Source of the DNA: Caprimulgus europaeus
Lineage: Eukaryota > Chordata > Aves > Caprimulgiformes > Caprimulgidae
NCBI GenBank assembly: GCA_907165065.1
Contig: OU015529.1
Coordinates: forward strand, 8,853,054-8,917,053
DNA: 64,000 bases
Reading direction: 5' to 3'
The notes under the pieces are model-generated. The model made no database searches. It saw only the letters and a program-made list of their open reading frames with translations, and was not told where the DNA came from. A program made the position numbers and the translations under genes. Shown here in pieces: positions 51,063 through 64,000 of this stretch (positions are counted from its first letter, which is position 1; each line of letters begins with the position of its first letter).

Positions 51063-52784
51063 CCATCCATAAGTTCAGAAGAAGCTGTAGTATGCACTTC
51101 CAGGCAGCAGTGAGACAGCAGACTATTACATTTCTTTCAGAAGCAAATAGAAGTCTGTTGAAAGCAAGAAATAGTTTGATATATATTTGATAATCATGAG
51201 TAAAGGTGAAAAATATCATGTAGGCAATGTTTGTGATGCATTTTGGAGTCATCTAATTATTTCTGTATGCTTATGTCTTACTAAACAATCAGCTTACGGT
51301 TTGATTTACACATTTAGATGAGCTAAGCATTCTTTCCCTGAACAAGGCAGTCCTGTATTATTCTTGATTACTGAGAATCACATGCAGTAGCATTTCTCAC
51401 TTGAACGAGCTAGAAGGAGATTGTGGGCCAGTTGCTTTCCTTTGAAACATACACACTGATCGTACAAAAATCCAAAATATTTTACTGTCTCAGTTGATCA
51501 TCAGATAGCTGGTAAGATCATTTGGTAGAGTGAAGACAAGTAAAACAAATGAGTACTGTGTCCTAGGGCCAACTCACACTCTCTCAAGAGATCAAGTTCA
51601 CGGAATTACAACAATGTTATGCCTGCTAATGACACTGCTGTATGTGAATAGTGCTAAGAAGAAAGACTGAAATAATCCATTCTTTCACCACTCCTGCACA
51701 ATATTTGACACTTGCATTGACTACTCAGATGTGTATTTGGTTCTATACAGCTGTCAAATATTTTTGCAGGGACAGTAGAAGGATGACTTATTTCTAAGTA
51801 TTTTGTCCCACCTTCCTTTCAATTAAAATATAACAAGGCATTCCCATTGCATAGTCAGGAATAAAATCTTCAATTATATAAAAAAAAAATAAACAGAACT
51901 CACTTTAAGGACATTCTTATGCTATTTAGTCAATTTCCCTTAAAGTGACATATAGGAATTACTCATAGTTATTTCCCCTAGAATCATTACAAACAATGCT
52001 TTGCCTTTCTTCAGGAGTTGAAGGGCACGCAAAAAAAGAGCTGGGAAATCCAATTCTCTGTAGTATGTGGAAGGAAGAGAATCAATTAAGCTTTTACTTA
52101 ATAAATGTATTTACTAATTCTATGTATATAGTTGCTATAACTAATCCCTAATTTTCAAAGATGTACTGCTGCTTCTATTCTAAATTCCTCACTCCCTTCC
52201 ATGTGCATTACAGACATTTTGCATTTTGCAGTATTGAACCTTCAAGTCCAGCATCCCACCCACATCTCACATCACAGCTGTAAATTTTTGAATTTGATTT
52301 TTTTCTTCCTTCCACGAAACATAACCGACTATCTTTACAGATCAATACTCATACCCACACCATATCCACATCCATACACAGTACTTTAGAATACATGAGG
52401 AAAGAGCAGAAATGAAGTTGCATGAAGAAATGAAGAAAAGGCATTCAAATACAATCATACAAAATTACTACCAATTTAATAAAAATAATTGGGTTTTGTG
52501 ATCCAATGAATATACAGGAGACGTTTTTCTTGGCAGCACTTCTGGACAATTGTTACACAATGATTACTGTCTGATTAGCAATCCAAACTTCTAGGAATTA
52601 TTTTGTGAATGAAAACAATGGAAACATACAAGTGGGACTGCAACTCTGAATATAAAATGTCCACAAACAAAAACAACCCTAGTGAGTCATAGTGTTGTAA
52701 ATGACAGCACCCTGCTAACAGCAGCACCTTCAAGTACCATCTACAAGCCTCAACTTTGTTTCCTCAACACTAGACATCTTAGAG
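51063..52784. other. AT-rich intron, nothing recognised
   Basis: No exon or repeat family recognised. A C/A-rich stretch with repeated CATCC/CACAC words lies at about 52345-52380. Confidence 0.5.
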
Positions 52785-52900
52785 ACACAGAAGAAAAAAA
52801 CAAGTCCTGTCTCAAAGAGCTTGCAATATAGGCATAAATCAAAGACAAGAAGTGAATATTGTAGCGCTAAAAGTAGGTCAGTCATGGTTGGTAAATGGAC
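52785..52900. mobile_element. Possible ancient amniote interspersed repeat
   Basis: The segment AAGTCCTGTCTCAAAGAGCT (52802-52821), followed by TGCAATAT and a purine-rich GACAAGAAG, resembles the widespread amniote repeat text that reads like CCCTGCCCCAAAGAGCTTACAATC as I remember it. The match is short and family and strand are not settled. Confidence 0.35.
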
Positions 52901-55616
52901 AGTAAGTTGGCAGTGTTACCAGAACTGAGTCATGAAGGCATCTAAGTAAAATGGAGCTGGAAAAGTGTATTGAATGTAGAACAACAATGTGACTGAGCTG
53001 TTCAGAAGAAACTCCTCCTACATTTTCTTAAGGTAGGGTAATTGTAGAGATTATGAAAACATAATAAATGTACATATATACATATTCTACCCAAGATTTC
53101 CCATTCTTTGCTTGAATTTAAGTGCCAGTTCCCAGTCTTACACATACAAAGAATAACAATTTAAACCAGCAAGACTAACTACAAAATGTAGAAGAAAAAC
53201 AGCTGTCGGCATTTTTTCACTTTAGAATCATCTTTTAATGCTGTGTTATGTATAGGGGCAGATGTGTGTGTTAAATCTCATTTTCATGGATAAATGTGTA
53301 AAATCAGCCATCAGGCTGTTAGCTTCACTACATTAAAAAACCAAAACATACATCACTGATGGGCCAAAATAATGCAGGACTTTTTGTTAAAAATCAGGTT
53401 GTGAAAAATGACAGAAACTTCCTTTTGAGCACGCTGCCTTTTGTAGCAGTAAGTATTGTGTTTGGTAAAATTAGAGAAACTTAATCCATCTGCATAATTT
53501 CTTTTTTTAGTTACAGAATGCTTAAATAAAAATATACATTCTAGATTCAAAACAAAAAGCCAGAGATTTTCTCAACTAGTTCATTAAGCTAGAAAACTTT
53601 TAAAGGAATTTCTCTAATGCATGTTTTATATGGAAGTCATTTTAATAACAAAAGTAACTTTATAGATCAGAGCAAAACCACAAAGATTTTTATAGTTAAT
53701 GATTACTATGCCATGGGAGAAATATCAGATTAATGTAATTCTATTTATTAAAGAAATTATTTGTATCATATATGTATATAAAAAGGCTTTTACTGCAGCT
53801 TATATTTTCTTACTGTTTTAAAAACAGCTGGTAAACAGGTGTGTTAGTAGTGAATTTAAACTTGGCGTAGTAGTTCCTTTGGCTATTTCTAATCACAGCC
53901 AAACCTTACTCCCTACTCCTCTGCTTGTCATGGGGGCACACATATTAATCTCTCAGGTTAGTTGCATGAGGAGTCTAGGTGCCTAACTTCAGAAATTAGG
54001 ATCACACTGTTAGAGGTTGGTATATCACCTGTGATATCATGGTGCCTAATTTGGGCAGAAGCTATGGTACTACAGTGCTGGCCCTGAGATAACTGCAATT
54101 ATCACTAAAGATTCTAAGAATAAAACAGGAAAAAAAGTAATTAACATGAATATAAGTTAAAACTTAGTAAATTATCTCACAGTATGCAATACCAGCACGT
54201 AGTAGTACATTATGTGACATGTGGTATTACTATGAGGTACTATCAAGTCCTTTTATCAAACAGTATTTTTACATGTTTACAAGATCTTTGACAAAATCAA
54301 GAATGAAAATAAACATTAACAATCAGACATATTTCCAAATGAAGTTTAATAATTTTATCAAGTAAATATTTAGTAAATATTTCCTTGGATAAAACTAATT
54401 GTTTTGTTAATGACATCATTCAAAACAAGTGGCTGAATGGCAAGACTGGTACAGAAATGTAGATTACTTAAAATGAAAGATTTTAATACAAAAATACACA
54501 TGAAGAAAATTCCATTAGCTCCAAAGAAGTAATTTCTGATGTACTTTGCTGCCTGACCTGATAAATCTGTGCTGTGTCAGTTTTCATTCAACAGTTAATA
54601 TTTGACTACACTAAATTAAATTGCAGGATGATAATGCACTCACAGATCTTCTTAACATTACATTTGTCTGTCTTAAAGCTGTATCTTTCATCATAGTGAA
54701 AAAATATGATTATTCGTCCACGGTTCAATCTCTATTCTATATACATTCTTTATAGTGCCTATTCCTTCCAGCATACAGTGTGGATTGAAGCAAAACAGAT
54801 CTTCCCCTTTTTGACAAATTCCATGCATTGAAGACCCTATAATAAAATAACACCACTCCTGAATATACAGCTACTTCCAGTATTTCTTCAAATGTATGGA
54901 TATTACACAAAGCAGGTAGGAATTAGGTGGTAGCTGTTAAAATAAATAGCTCAGGTACTATCTTGCCACTTTAGTATTTGCCACATATACACATGATATA
55001 TTGATGTAATACAGGTTTGCAAGAACTGGGACTGAAAGTGATTATCCTCACAGTAACTGGTTTCCATGCTGCAGAGCACACCCTCCATCCAGTAAGGATC
55101 TTGTATTGAAGTCTGTAGGTCCATGCAAGTTTAAGTTCTATGCATTTTAAGCCTGAAACTTAATGTTCTGTGTTTGATAACACCATTTTCATTCCATCTT
55201 GAACTGTGATCTGTACTTTAAAAGCAAAATTCAAAAAATATGTATGTCCATTTTGAATAGTTGCAACCAGCTACCTGCAGTCCTGGTGGATTATGGAAAG
55301 GAAAAATACAGACATTACCTAAAGAAAAAAATAATAACATAATATGACCCAGTAATTTGCTCTCATTGTAAAAGGAGTTGAATAACTTGGTCATAACTAT
55401 GTGAACAGATTTGGGCCTGGTGCTACATTAACTGAAGCATATATTTAGAGATACTCTGCTCATTCAAACAGAATATGCTCTAGAGAAAAAAACCTGTGAT
55501 TTCCAGTTGGGAAATGTTTATTCCATGTAACTTCAGAAAATCACTAAAAATGACAGAACAGATTACCTGTACAGCTTTGGATGTTCTTTACTTAGAATTA
55601 CAGAACTTAAATCTGG
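52901..55616. other. AT-rich intron with one weak repeat-like stretch
   Basis: No exon recognised. At about 53930-54070, words such as CTAGGTGCCTAACTT (53975-53989) and GGTGCCTAATTT (54041-54052) recall the palindromic GGTGCCTAA-type text of old amniote DNA transposons. Too decayed to call. Confidence 0.4.
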
Positions 55617-55652
55617 ATGCCTCCCAGCTATTCTGCTGCCCGGGGAAAACCG

Positions 55653-55800
55653 GGAAAAAAAAAAAATCTTAAATTCTTTATTAAAAAATTTTGTTGTAGT
55701 AAAGTGTATGACAACAAATACCCTTCAGAAAACAAAAAAATGATGACAACAACAACAAAAAAACCTCCCACAAACCACAAAAAACCCACAACAACCAGGT
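55653..55800. repeat. A/C-rich low-complexity tract
   Basis: An A12 run at 55655-55666 is followed, after a short spacer, by A-rich text with AACAAC, AAAACC and CCACAA words (about 55730-55797). Low complexity; open frames across it, rich in K and T on one strand and F and V on the other, are artefacts. Confidence 0.85.
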
Positions 55801-58800
55801 CTGCTACAAACTTTTTTCCTGAGGGGTTACACGCAAAATATTTAGGAAAGAACAGTCTTTTATTTTTATTTAAGAAGTAAAAGACAGAAAGTGATTTATG
55901 TCTTAGAATGTCATTGTTCTTCCACTGAGAATGCTCACTTGCCACAACAAAGACGTTTAAAGTACAGCCAGTTGGATCAGCAGTCTACAAAGATCTGTGT
56001 GGGTAACAGCACCTAAATCATTTAAGACTATTAAGGAACCCTTGTAGCCTCTGCACTTCTACAAAAAATAATTGAAAAGCCAAATGAATGCCCAATGACA
56101 GACAACATCCTTAACCTGCAGAACAGCCACATGATACCACCCTGCAGCAATACCTGAGTGTTCTCTGTAACTTCAGGAAGAACAGGGAATGAGGTCATTG
56201 CAACAATCAAACTAGCAGGTACCTAAACTTGGATTAGTGTGGTAAAGTACAAACGCCAGCGTAAAAAGTTTTAGATGCCTACCCAAATGTGTGTCAAAAA
56301 GCCATTCATTTCCATCAAGCCTATTAGATCCCAGTGAACAAACTGAACCTTTGGTGAAGCTCCTTACAGATAAGAATGAACCTCAAGTTCCCAAATGAGC
56401 AATGTCTGATTTCCTAGTTGGAGCATTAGCTAGCTCATTGTCATCCACATCCAGTTTCACAGACATTCTGTGAAGGCAGAGACAAAGGAAACCTTTCAAT
56501 GATAAAGTTTAATGAAAATAAATCAGAGAGCCCCCAGTCATCAGCTCACTGATAACAGTGAAGTCTACACTGTGTGCTCCCTTTCCTGGTGACATCATAT
56601 TTCGTGTATGACAGATTCAACTGGACCCTTGTGAAAAAAGAAAAGATTGATCTTTGGAGTGGAAAAAATCCTTCTAAAATTACCCTTAAAATCTCAAAGA
56701 GAAACCAAGAATATCTATTTAAAGAAAACAATGTAACCCAGCCTGGACCACAGCCAGATAATAGGAAGACTAAATATTACTGTTATGTCTAGTGAATGGG
56801 TCACTGCTTCAGAACTGCAAGATCTGGATGCATGACCCTGTTCTTCTAAGGACATCTGATATAAAGTCATAGATTATATAAAAAAAAACCCAAACAAACA
56901 AAAAAAAACCCCAACAAACCACAGTGGAAGAGACTTCATATAATACTGTTCTCTGTATTCTCTAAAACCAGACTGCACCTTGAATTGCAGGGCTGAGAAT
57001 TTAACATAGGGTTCTCACAAAACATTGCCCAAAGTAAGGAGAATGGAAACAATAATTCATGCCTTTTACAGATTTCTTATTTGTCAATACAGAACTTGTC
57101 TTTCCCTTCCCACCCCCAGCATAACTTTTGAATCATGATCAGTTTGATATTCACCACAGGCAGGCATCAATATATATTTCTCTAGTTCTCCAAGACTATA
57201 ATCCTGTTTTGCAGTGTAGCTTCTGCCTCCTCCAGCCTTCATTCACAGTTTCCTGAAGACAATATGCTCCATATCTATTGCTTCCCCATATCTGCAATAT
57301 CTTTTAAGTTGGTACAGGAAATGAATAGCTTAATATGATCATGAGTTATGTCTAAAAGGAGGTCAGTACCTAAACACTTTTTTTAGTCTTTCCAAATCTC
57401 AGTTTTGCATCTATAAACTATGTATTACAGTAGCAGTCCTTTGCAAAAGGTTTTTGAGATTACAACCATTTGATATGATCAAGTGTTAACATAATATATT
57501 AACAGAAACACATTTTAAAAGTACACAGGCTTTACAGACAAGAATATAAAAAACTGCTGACAGGTAAGTTCCTAAAATCAACCCCTATACTCAACCAAAT
57601 ATCAACAATGCTATATTCAGACCTGAAGCAAAGAAGCAAATTTCAGAACATTAGACTATGCTTGGCCATTACTATTTTACAATACTCCATAATCGTCAAT
57701 ATTTTCTTTAAAAATCAGACATTCATATAAAACATGAAATTGGTTCCTGAAATAGAGCACAGGCACGCTATCTACCTCTTCCTCATGTTCTTGAGAAGCA
57801 TACAGTGCTTGAAGAGGACAGTGCTTGCCCACTACTCCCTAAACCCACAGAATGTGTAATGAAAGAGACAGAAGCAGCATGAATAAATATGAAAGCAAAC
57901 TCAACAACCTGCATAATGAGTTACACATTTATCATATAGATACACAAATGAGCAGGTGAAATTGAATTAAATCACAAAAAAATGGATGATGAGGCTAACT
58001 CACAACCAAAAGGCATATACTTCATTGCCAGTGAGGGGAGATGGAAAGTTTTTGCAGAAGTCTTCATATGAATGATAAAATTCTATTTTATGAAGAGAAT
58101 GTTTGGGGTCTCTAGGGCCTATGAATACAACTTTTAAGCATAATGCAGAAGGTTCAGATAAGGATCACATGGTCCAACTATCAACTTCCTTATTAATAAA
58201 TTAATCCATTTATGTGATATGTAAAAGATGGAGTGAAAAGTATGTATCTTTAAACACTTAATTACAATACTTGAAGGAATTTTATGTATATTTATATAAA
58301 GCGATTATTCAAGATTATAGTTATCATAAATTTCCTCATAAGTCTTAAATATAAGTAGCATTAAAAATCCACATAATTAATTTTGAAATTGAACAGCAAT
58401 ACTCTCTTTTTTTATTCATAGCAAATGTAACTTTATCATTCCTCATTCCTATTTAAATGGAAAACTTATGCTATTCTTTTTTGAAGGAAATTATTTTTAG
58501 GAGTGTCAGTACTTAATGTATCCTGCCAAACCTTTGAAATAATAGTGCAGGACTATTTTGTATATGGTATAATATGATTTTAATGAAGTGATGGCACTTC
58601 CATCATTATTTAATCAGAAATCTGAAGACTAGGAAAGGTTCTGAAATTGAATTTACACTTGCTTTAATATTTCTTTATTTTGTCAATCAGATTTCAGGTT
58701 TAATGTAACAGTTTGCCTAAACATTAGAGCAGGGTAATCTTCAAAGTTCATTTCAGTATTACAGATAGTAACATAAACAAGTTTGGTTTTCATTATATGC

Positions 58801-60529
58801 TATTTAAAAACAAAAACCAAAAAAACCACACAGGTGAACTAGATTCAGGGAATGTTGCAATTACATGCAATCACATGTTTTCCTAAAGAAAACCTGAAGT
58901 CCTTATTCATTTGATTAATCCTTACTCTTGTAAATCTATTACATAAATGACTATAAAAGAGTTTATGCTTTTTGTGAACCACGTGATCTGTCACTAAGAG
59001 GGAAGAAGTAGTAGAATGACTGTTGGGAAGGGTATGGACTAAGTAACCAAAAACTGAGGGTTTGGGTTTTTTTTTAATATCATGTTTCACTATCTGAATT
59101 GAATATGACTCCATTTTTAGTAAGTCATCACCATTCAGTCTACATAGCATTTACATCATCACATTTCCTGTAGACATTTGGAAATACATTATGTTCTAGA
59201 ATAGCTGTGTCAGAAAAACACGTGGAGAGTCTGCTGTAAGAAGGGGTAAAGACTGTGGCATTCCATACGTAGTTTACTTAAACTAAATAAAGTCAAAGCA
59301 CCACACTGATATGACAGAACTGATACAGCCAGAGGACTGTCTGCAAATAATCATCTTTATCTGACAACTGAAAACTAGATATTGAGCCAAAATATCACAT
59401 AGAAAACTGTAAGTTCAAAAGTAACTCAAGTTCTTCAATTTCTGTTTAACTGAATTTTCCTCACATATAGCAGCTCACCGTATCAGGCTTATTCATGTTT
59501 ATGAATTTACCACAGACCCTTATTTAAAAAAACAAAAAAACCCAACCTTAACTATTACCAATATCCCAGATATGCCAAATATTTTCTTTTATTGTAATTA
59601 TATTAATATACATCCTGAAACACTGATTTTAGTTTTTAGGTGCCCAACAACCATTCCATTTAAGAGAATACCTGTACTCATGGAAAATGTCAATGCTATA
59701 TTACTGTCTGAGAAATAAAGAAGACACATCTGAGTTAACATGAGATTTTCTGAAGGAAATTCTGAGCTCATTTCTCCCACATGGTCTCTGCACAGAAGGA
59801 GGGAGGCTGAGACAATTTATATGGATTATATCCTAGAGGCAGTAAGGAAGAAAACAGGCCATAAAGAATTGGTAAGTCATTTACAGCTGAATCACTGTAA
59901 GAATGGGAAACAATGTAGGACCTTGTACCATATAGCTTTGGACATCTAAGGCTGGGTTTCCTTAATATTTTACAGAAAAGGGCAAGCTTCTCTACAGAGA
60001 AGTCAAAACACCTGAATCCAACTCCTGTTCTACATGAATGTCCAGAAGAACTTTTCAGTCATCACCAACTATAAAGTTTAAAAACCCAACAATAACAAAA
60101 CAACAAAAAACCCTGCTAATACAATTATCTTCAACTTTCCCAGTTATTTTTTGAATTCTTTTTTTGTTTTTTTTATTTGGGCTAGCCTAAAATTTCCTTA
60201 CGTCACTCCTCTTAACTCATTCCAGTTCATATCTAGAATTAAATTATTCTTTGGAGGGGGGAAAAAAAAAACCGAACAAAAACCAGAACCCAGCATCTTC
60301 CCCAGCTGACGAGGCACTAGTCTTCACTTCCTGCTATTTATTCCAATTAATATTTCCCCACAGTAAGAAACATTAACAAGACAGGCTTAGAGGGTGTGAT
60401 GCTCCCGAATGTTCTAACTTAGCAACTGACTGACTCTTCTGACAAACTGAAAAGTTTATTTCCATATTTCTGCTCCCAATAAGACAAAGGAATAATTCTA
60501 ATTGTGGTTCCCTACCTTAGATACACATA
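55801..60529. other. AT-rich intron with scattered A/C-rich tracts
   Basis: No exon or repeat family recognised. A-rich tracts with CC interruptions lie at about 56879-56925, 58805-58832 (A/C), 59525-59550 and 60077-60113. A T-rich run lies at 59062-59077, and a G/A run followed by A-rich text at 60255-60290. Confidence 0.5.
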
Positions 60530-61128
60530 ACCATAAGCATACTCAACCATATCCTGGGCTGCATCAAGAGAAGCGCGGCCAGCAGGTTGAGGGAGGGGAT
60601 TCTGCCCCTCTCCCCCACTCTCATGAGATACCACCTGCAGTGCTGAGTCCAGATCTGGGACCATCTACATAAGAAGGACTTGGACCTACTGGAGTGAGTC
60701 CAAAGGAGACCACAAGGATGATCAGAGGGCTGGAGCACCTCTGCTATGAGGACAGGCTGAGAGAGTTGGGGCTCTGGGGAGACCTTCTACCAGCCTTCCA
60801 GTACCTGAAGGGGCTACAGGAAGGCTGTGGAGGGAATTTTTTCAAGGGTGCATAATGACAGAACAAGGGGAAATGGCTTTAAACTGGAAGAGAGTAGGTT
60901 TAGATTAGATATTAGGAAGAAATTATTTCCTGTGAGGGTGCTGAGACACCAGAACAGGTTGCCCAGAGAAGCTGTGGTTGTCCCCTCCCTGGAAGTTTTC
61001 AAGGCCGGGTTGGATGAGGCTTTGAGCAACCTGGTCTAGTGGAAGGTGTCCCTGCTGCTGGCAGAGGGGTTGGAACTAGATGATCTTTAAGGTCCCTTCC
61101 AACTCATACCATTCTATGATGCTATAAG
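60530..61128 (+). mobile_element. CR1 LINE, 5'-truncated, with 3' end
   Basis: About 600 bp. It enters late ORF2 with text matching ILGCIKRS (about 60550-60575), followed by the KKDLDLLE-like and [20 protein letters not shown]-like parts (about 60672-60780) and FQYLKGLQE (about 60798-60824). The 3' untranslated region ends in the CR1 tip, with GATCTTTAAGGTCCCTTCCA at 61082-61101 and the ATTCTATGATGCTATAAG octamer-type tail (61111-61128). Reading frame is broken in places. It lies antisense to ATRNL1 and, with 37243-38113, is among the less diverged copies here. Confidence 0.95.
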
Positions 61129-61539
61129 TGCCTTGACAACTAAACAAGGAACATCATTTGGATGAAAGCTCCTTCTCCTCTGGACTGTGAATGGCATCAA
61201 AGTCTAAGATTCTAATCTTTAATTTTCAAGTTTTCTTTGCTTTTATGTTAAACTCAGCATTTAATTTCCCTTGATATTTTATAAAAGTGAGAATCCTATA
61301 GAAAACAGTCACTTGAGTTGACCTAAATTTTCTTCATTTCTAGGACTGCCAATGAACAACAACAACAAAATTAACAATTTCAATATTTCACAAAACTAGT
61401 TTAAAAGGACTGGAAGGATTAGTTCATCTTACTGAGTTCTGGCTTTGTAAATACCACCAATACCACAGACTGAAATGCAACCACAGAAAAATGTGAGCAT
61501 ATTTAACAACTCAAAAAAATTCTGGTTTTTACTCATGTG
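61129..61539. other. AT-rich intron, nothing recognised
   Basis: About 400 bp between the CR1 and an older L2-like relic. No exon or repeat recognised. Confidence 0.5.
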
Positions 61540-62090
61540 GTCATCAGCTTTTACCCCGACCACTGCAGCCTTGACAAATGCAATCCTGGCCCACTTATGT
61601 TCATTCACAGCATTTCTAGAGACATCATTATCTTGCCATCACTTTGATCATATCATCCTTTGCTTCACTTCCTTTCCCTGGCTTCTTGGTTTCCCTATCA
61701 AATAAAACACCTTTTACTTGTCTTCAATTTCAAAATCCCTTGCAATTTATTCTCCTCTATCTAGCACTTCTCATATGCTATCATTATGGCTCCTGAATCA
61801 TTAATTTGCCTTCTGAAATTAGAAGGCCATTTGTACCTTCTCCTACACTCTCCTATACTCAAAAAGTTAGGCCATTGCCAGCCTTCCCATCAGTCCTTAA
61901 AATTCACCTCTGACACTATGTCACCAGAAAAGTGGGCTAAACTAGGCCACTGGTGCACTGAGCTGAAAGAGCAGTATGGGCTTTCACATCATCACAATCT
62001 TATCTGATAGACCACCTTCCAGTGTGCTTCCACCTGTTCTTTTTTTGACTTAGCTTTCCAAAAACTATTCAGATTAAAAGCTCTGTCAGA
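61540..62090 (+). mobile_element. Ancient L2-like LINE relic
   Basis: Plus-strand text follows, at low identity, an old amniote LINE 3' region related to L2. It has GCAATCCTGGCCCACTTATG (61580-61599), CACTTTGATCATATCATCCT (61640-61659), a CCTGGCTTCTTGGTTTCC segment (61678-61695), then CTTCAATTTCAAAATCC and CTATCTAGCAC. Farther on, ATTAAAAGCTCTGTCAGACA (62073-62092) stands where such elements carry the AGATTGTAAGCTCTTTGGGG-type tail. Open frames at 61475-61705 and 61786-62007 are fragments across it. Very old; antisense to ATRNL1. Family by memory only. Confidence 0.6.
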
Positions 62091-64000
62091 CACAAACCAA
62101 GTTAATGCTGCAGATTCATATTTAAAAGAACCAAATGCTGTGAGTGTTGACCACTTGGGAATCCCAGATACTGAGACTTCATTGACCCAGGAATACCCCA
62201 GTCTTTAAATTCCTTTAATATCTTGTATTCATGAGCATGATTCAAGAATTGGGATGAAATGTATGAAGGTTTGTATGATGCAGTAAGTTAAAAGAAAAAA
62301 GTTGAAACTGGAATGGGTTGTTTACGCAGAGATTGTTTTGAATTTTGTTTTTATTTTAGTGTGGTGTCTGTACCTTAGCTCTGATGAATTTACTGTGTGA
62401 CACCATGAAGAATAAATTATTTTTTTACAGCAATAGTAGAGGACACTACAAGCAAGCTGAAACACTTATAAAGTGAAAGCACTTATTTTCTAGTACCTGT
62501 AATTGTACCAAAGGTCAGGACTTCCAGTCCTCTAAGAGACATTCACTTAAACGCCTTGCAGCTGCAAGTTCCCACGACAGATCCTGCCCTTTAATAAAAT
62601 CAAGTTACTCCTTTTAAATGTTATTGGCATTTTATAGGCTGTTAAAAGGAACAGAGCTCAGAATGTTTATATTGCTCTGAGTCTCCCTGATTGTGTCTCA
62701 TTTTGATAATCACCTGTCTGACAAAACTTTGATTGGGTATGCATCTTCTGCAAATAATTCAATAGGAAACAAACATGTTACTGTAGTATTAAAAACAGAA
62801 TGTGTACTGGGACCTGAGATTATTGGTCAGTGCAGGAATTTTCTAGGCATCTGGTCTGTAGCTCACATTGCATGCAGTGAATTATATCCCAGTAATTGAG
62901 AATGATGAATGATTTGACCCTCTTAAATATATAATGAGGGAAAAAACAGCACAGTGAGAGCCAAGATTTGGGCAATTTTAGCCTCAAGGAAAAAACAGTT
63001 GTAACCCAACACCACCTACAAATCTCAGCGGGTGCTTTGGCTGGGTAGTATGTCATGTATCTTGGGTAATACATCTTGCATTGTAGGCAAGAAGAAACAC
63101 TAATATTGATCTTCTACACCATGAAAACCCATATGTAATGTCAAAGAATTTAGAGGTTTACACAACAAGGTTAAAAAAACCACTTAACCTTTTGCTTGGA
63201 GATTTTTTTTTTTTCCCTGCATAGAAATTTTATAAATCCCTATAAAATGCAAGAGCATTAAAATAAGTGTTACAAAAGACTGCTAAATTACTCTGATACA
63301 AGTGAATGTCACAATAGCAAGATAATACCTCCTTCTCCCCATACCTCTGTAATACCACAGTGACTACGAAAATACAAAGTTAGCAGCATATCCTGAAGTT
63401 AAAAAGCATGATAATTAGTAATTTCATGCTGGCATTTCACACTGGGATATCCTGTTGCGGTAAGAGACTGCCTGGGACCAACCTCCCATTCACACAGATA
63501 CTGAAGTCAGAGGTCAGTTCACTTCTGTTACGATTTGTCTCACTTCCCAGATGGCCACCCTCCTTCTTGCTGCACTGAGTGGAAACAGCACAATGCAGAA
63601 CATCTTGTGAGACTTTGGAAAAAGATGGTGTCTACAAAGCAGCAGAATTAAGTACACTAATGACAAGGCAGCTATGGAATTTGGGGGCTTTGGCCTTGAT
63701 TTATTATTTTTCAACACTAGATAGGAAGAGAGAAGAGGAGAGAAGGAAGTTCATATACTGTCCTAAAATTTTTATTTAAAAGTACTGGGCAACATGGTTG
63801 AGGAAATTTGGGTTGTATAGTGAGAGAGGGAAGTGAAAGGCAGACAAATAGCTAATAGATAAAAAGAAGAAAGCTAAAAGTAAAGAGAGTTTTAAAATTA
63901 CTAAGGTGAAACCACTCTGGTATTCTTGCTTCTTTTACCTATTTTGCTTATTTGGGCAATCAGTTGCTAAAAGCAATTTCTGGTCCGTTTAGTTAAAGAA
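62091..64000. other. AT-rich intron, nothing recognised
   Basis: No exon or repeat family recognised. A T11 run lies at about 63205-63216. A donor-like GCG|GTAAGAG at 63457-63466 on the plus strand has no matching acceptor nearby. Confidence 0.5.

Larger units (their letters stand above)
24835..64000 (-). other. ATRNL1: ATRNL1 intron upstream of the exon (partial)
   Basis: This whole stretch lies 5' of the exon on the gene's strand and should be one intron, at least 39 kb long. That is in keeping with ATRNL1, which I recall as spanning several hundred kilobases in mammals. The acceptor end is visible at 24835-24849. I searched the minus strand for the preceding exon, which should encode a hydrophobic membrane segment followed by a basic WKIKQ...SRRRE stretch, and did not find it, so the donor is expected beyond 64000. 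The intron holds several LINE relics, simple repeats and long AT-rich stretches. That it is a single intron is inferred from the absence of another recognisable exon. Confidence 0.75.

Noticed and set aside
1-64000. tRNA, rRNA, CRISPR arrays, operons or bacterial-type genes
   Set aside because: Nothing of these types is visible; composition, splice sites and CR1/LTR copies point to a bird nuclear intron.

Overview
This is vertebrate, almost certainly avian, nuclear DNA. It is AT-rich throughout, has no long open reading frames, and carries 5'-truncated CR1 LINEs with bird-type 3' ends plus a solo LTR of a type I associate with bird (probably neoavian) genomes. None of the open frames longer than about 60 codons looks like a host gene; nearly all are chance frames or cross decayed LINEs, a TA microsatellite or homopolymer runs.

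The one host coding sequence I can support is too short to stand out as an ORF: a 108-base exon on the minus strand at 24727-24834. It has a proper splice acceptor and donor and encodes 36 residues, including the MASRPFA motif. It matches, from memory, the juxtamembrane cytoplasmic tail of attractin-like protein 1 (ATRNL1). The window is therefore best read as the inside of ATRNL1 on the minus strand: about 39 kb of the intron upstream of this exon (24835-64000) and about 25 kb of the intron downstream (1-24726). I looked for the flanking ATRNL1 exons (the transmembrane segment and the C-terminal tail) and did not find them, so both introns should run past the window.

Layout: 1-9062 is unique-looking intron; 9063-9688 is a solo endogenous retrovirus LTR; 11640-12452 holds two oppositely oriented CR1 pieces; 18685-19065 is an old CR1 relic; about 24380-24720 is a conserved-looking non-coding block beside the ATRNL1 exon; 26101-26236 is a TA-rich compound microsatellite; 26408-26490, 29085-29260 and 32500-32930 are old LINE relics; 37243-38113 is the best preserved CR1; 43495-44085 is an unexplained GC-richer island; 50367-51062 contains a 49-bp direct repeat; 60530-61128 is a second good CR1, followed by an ancient L2-like relic at 61540-62090. 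The remainder is AT-rich intron in which I recognise nothing.

I found no previously undescribed system. The items most worth a second look are the ATRNL1 exon with its ubiquitin-ligase docking motif, the block beside it, the GC island, the odd CR1 pair and the direct repeat. Family assignments rest on remembered consensus sequences, since no search could be run.
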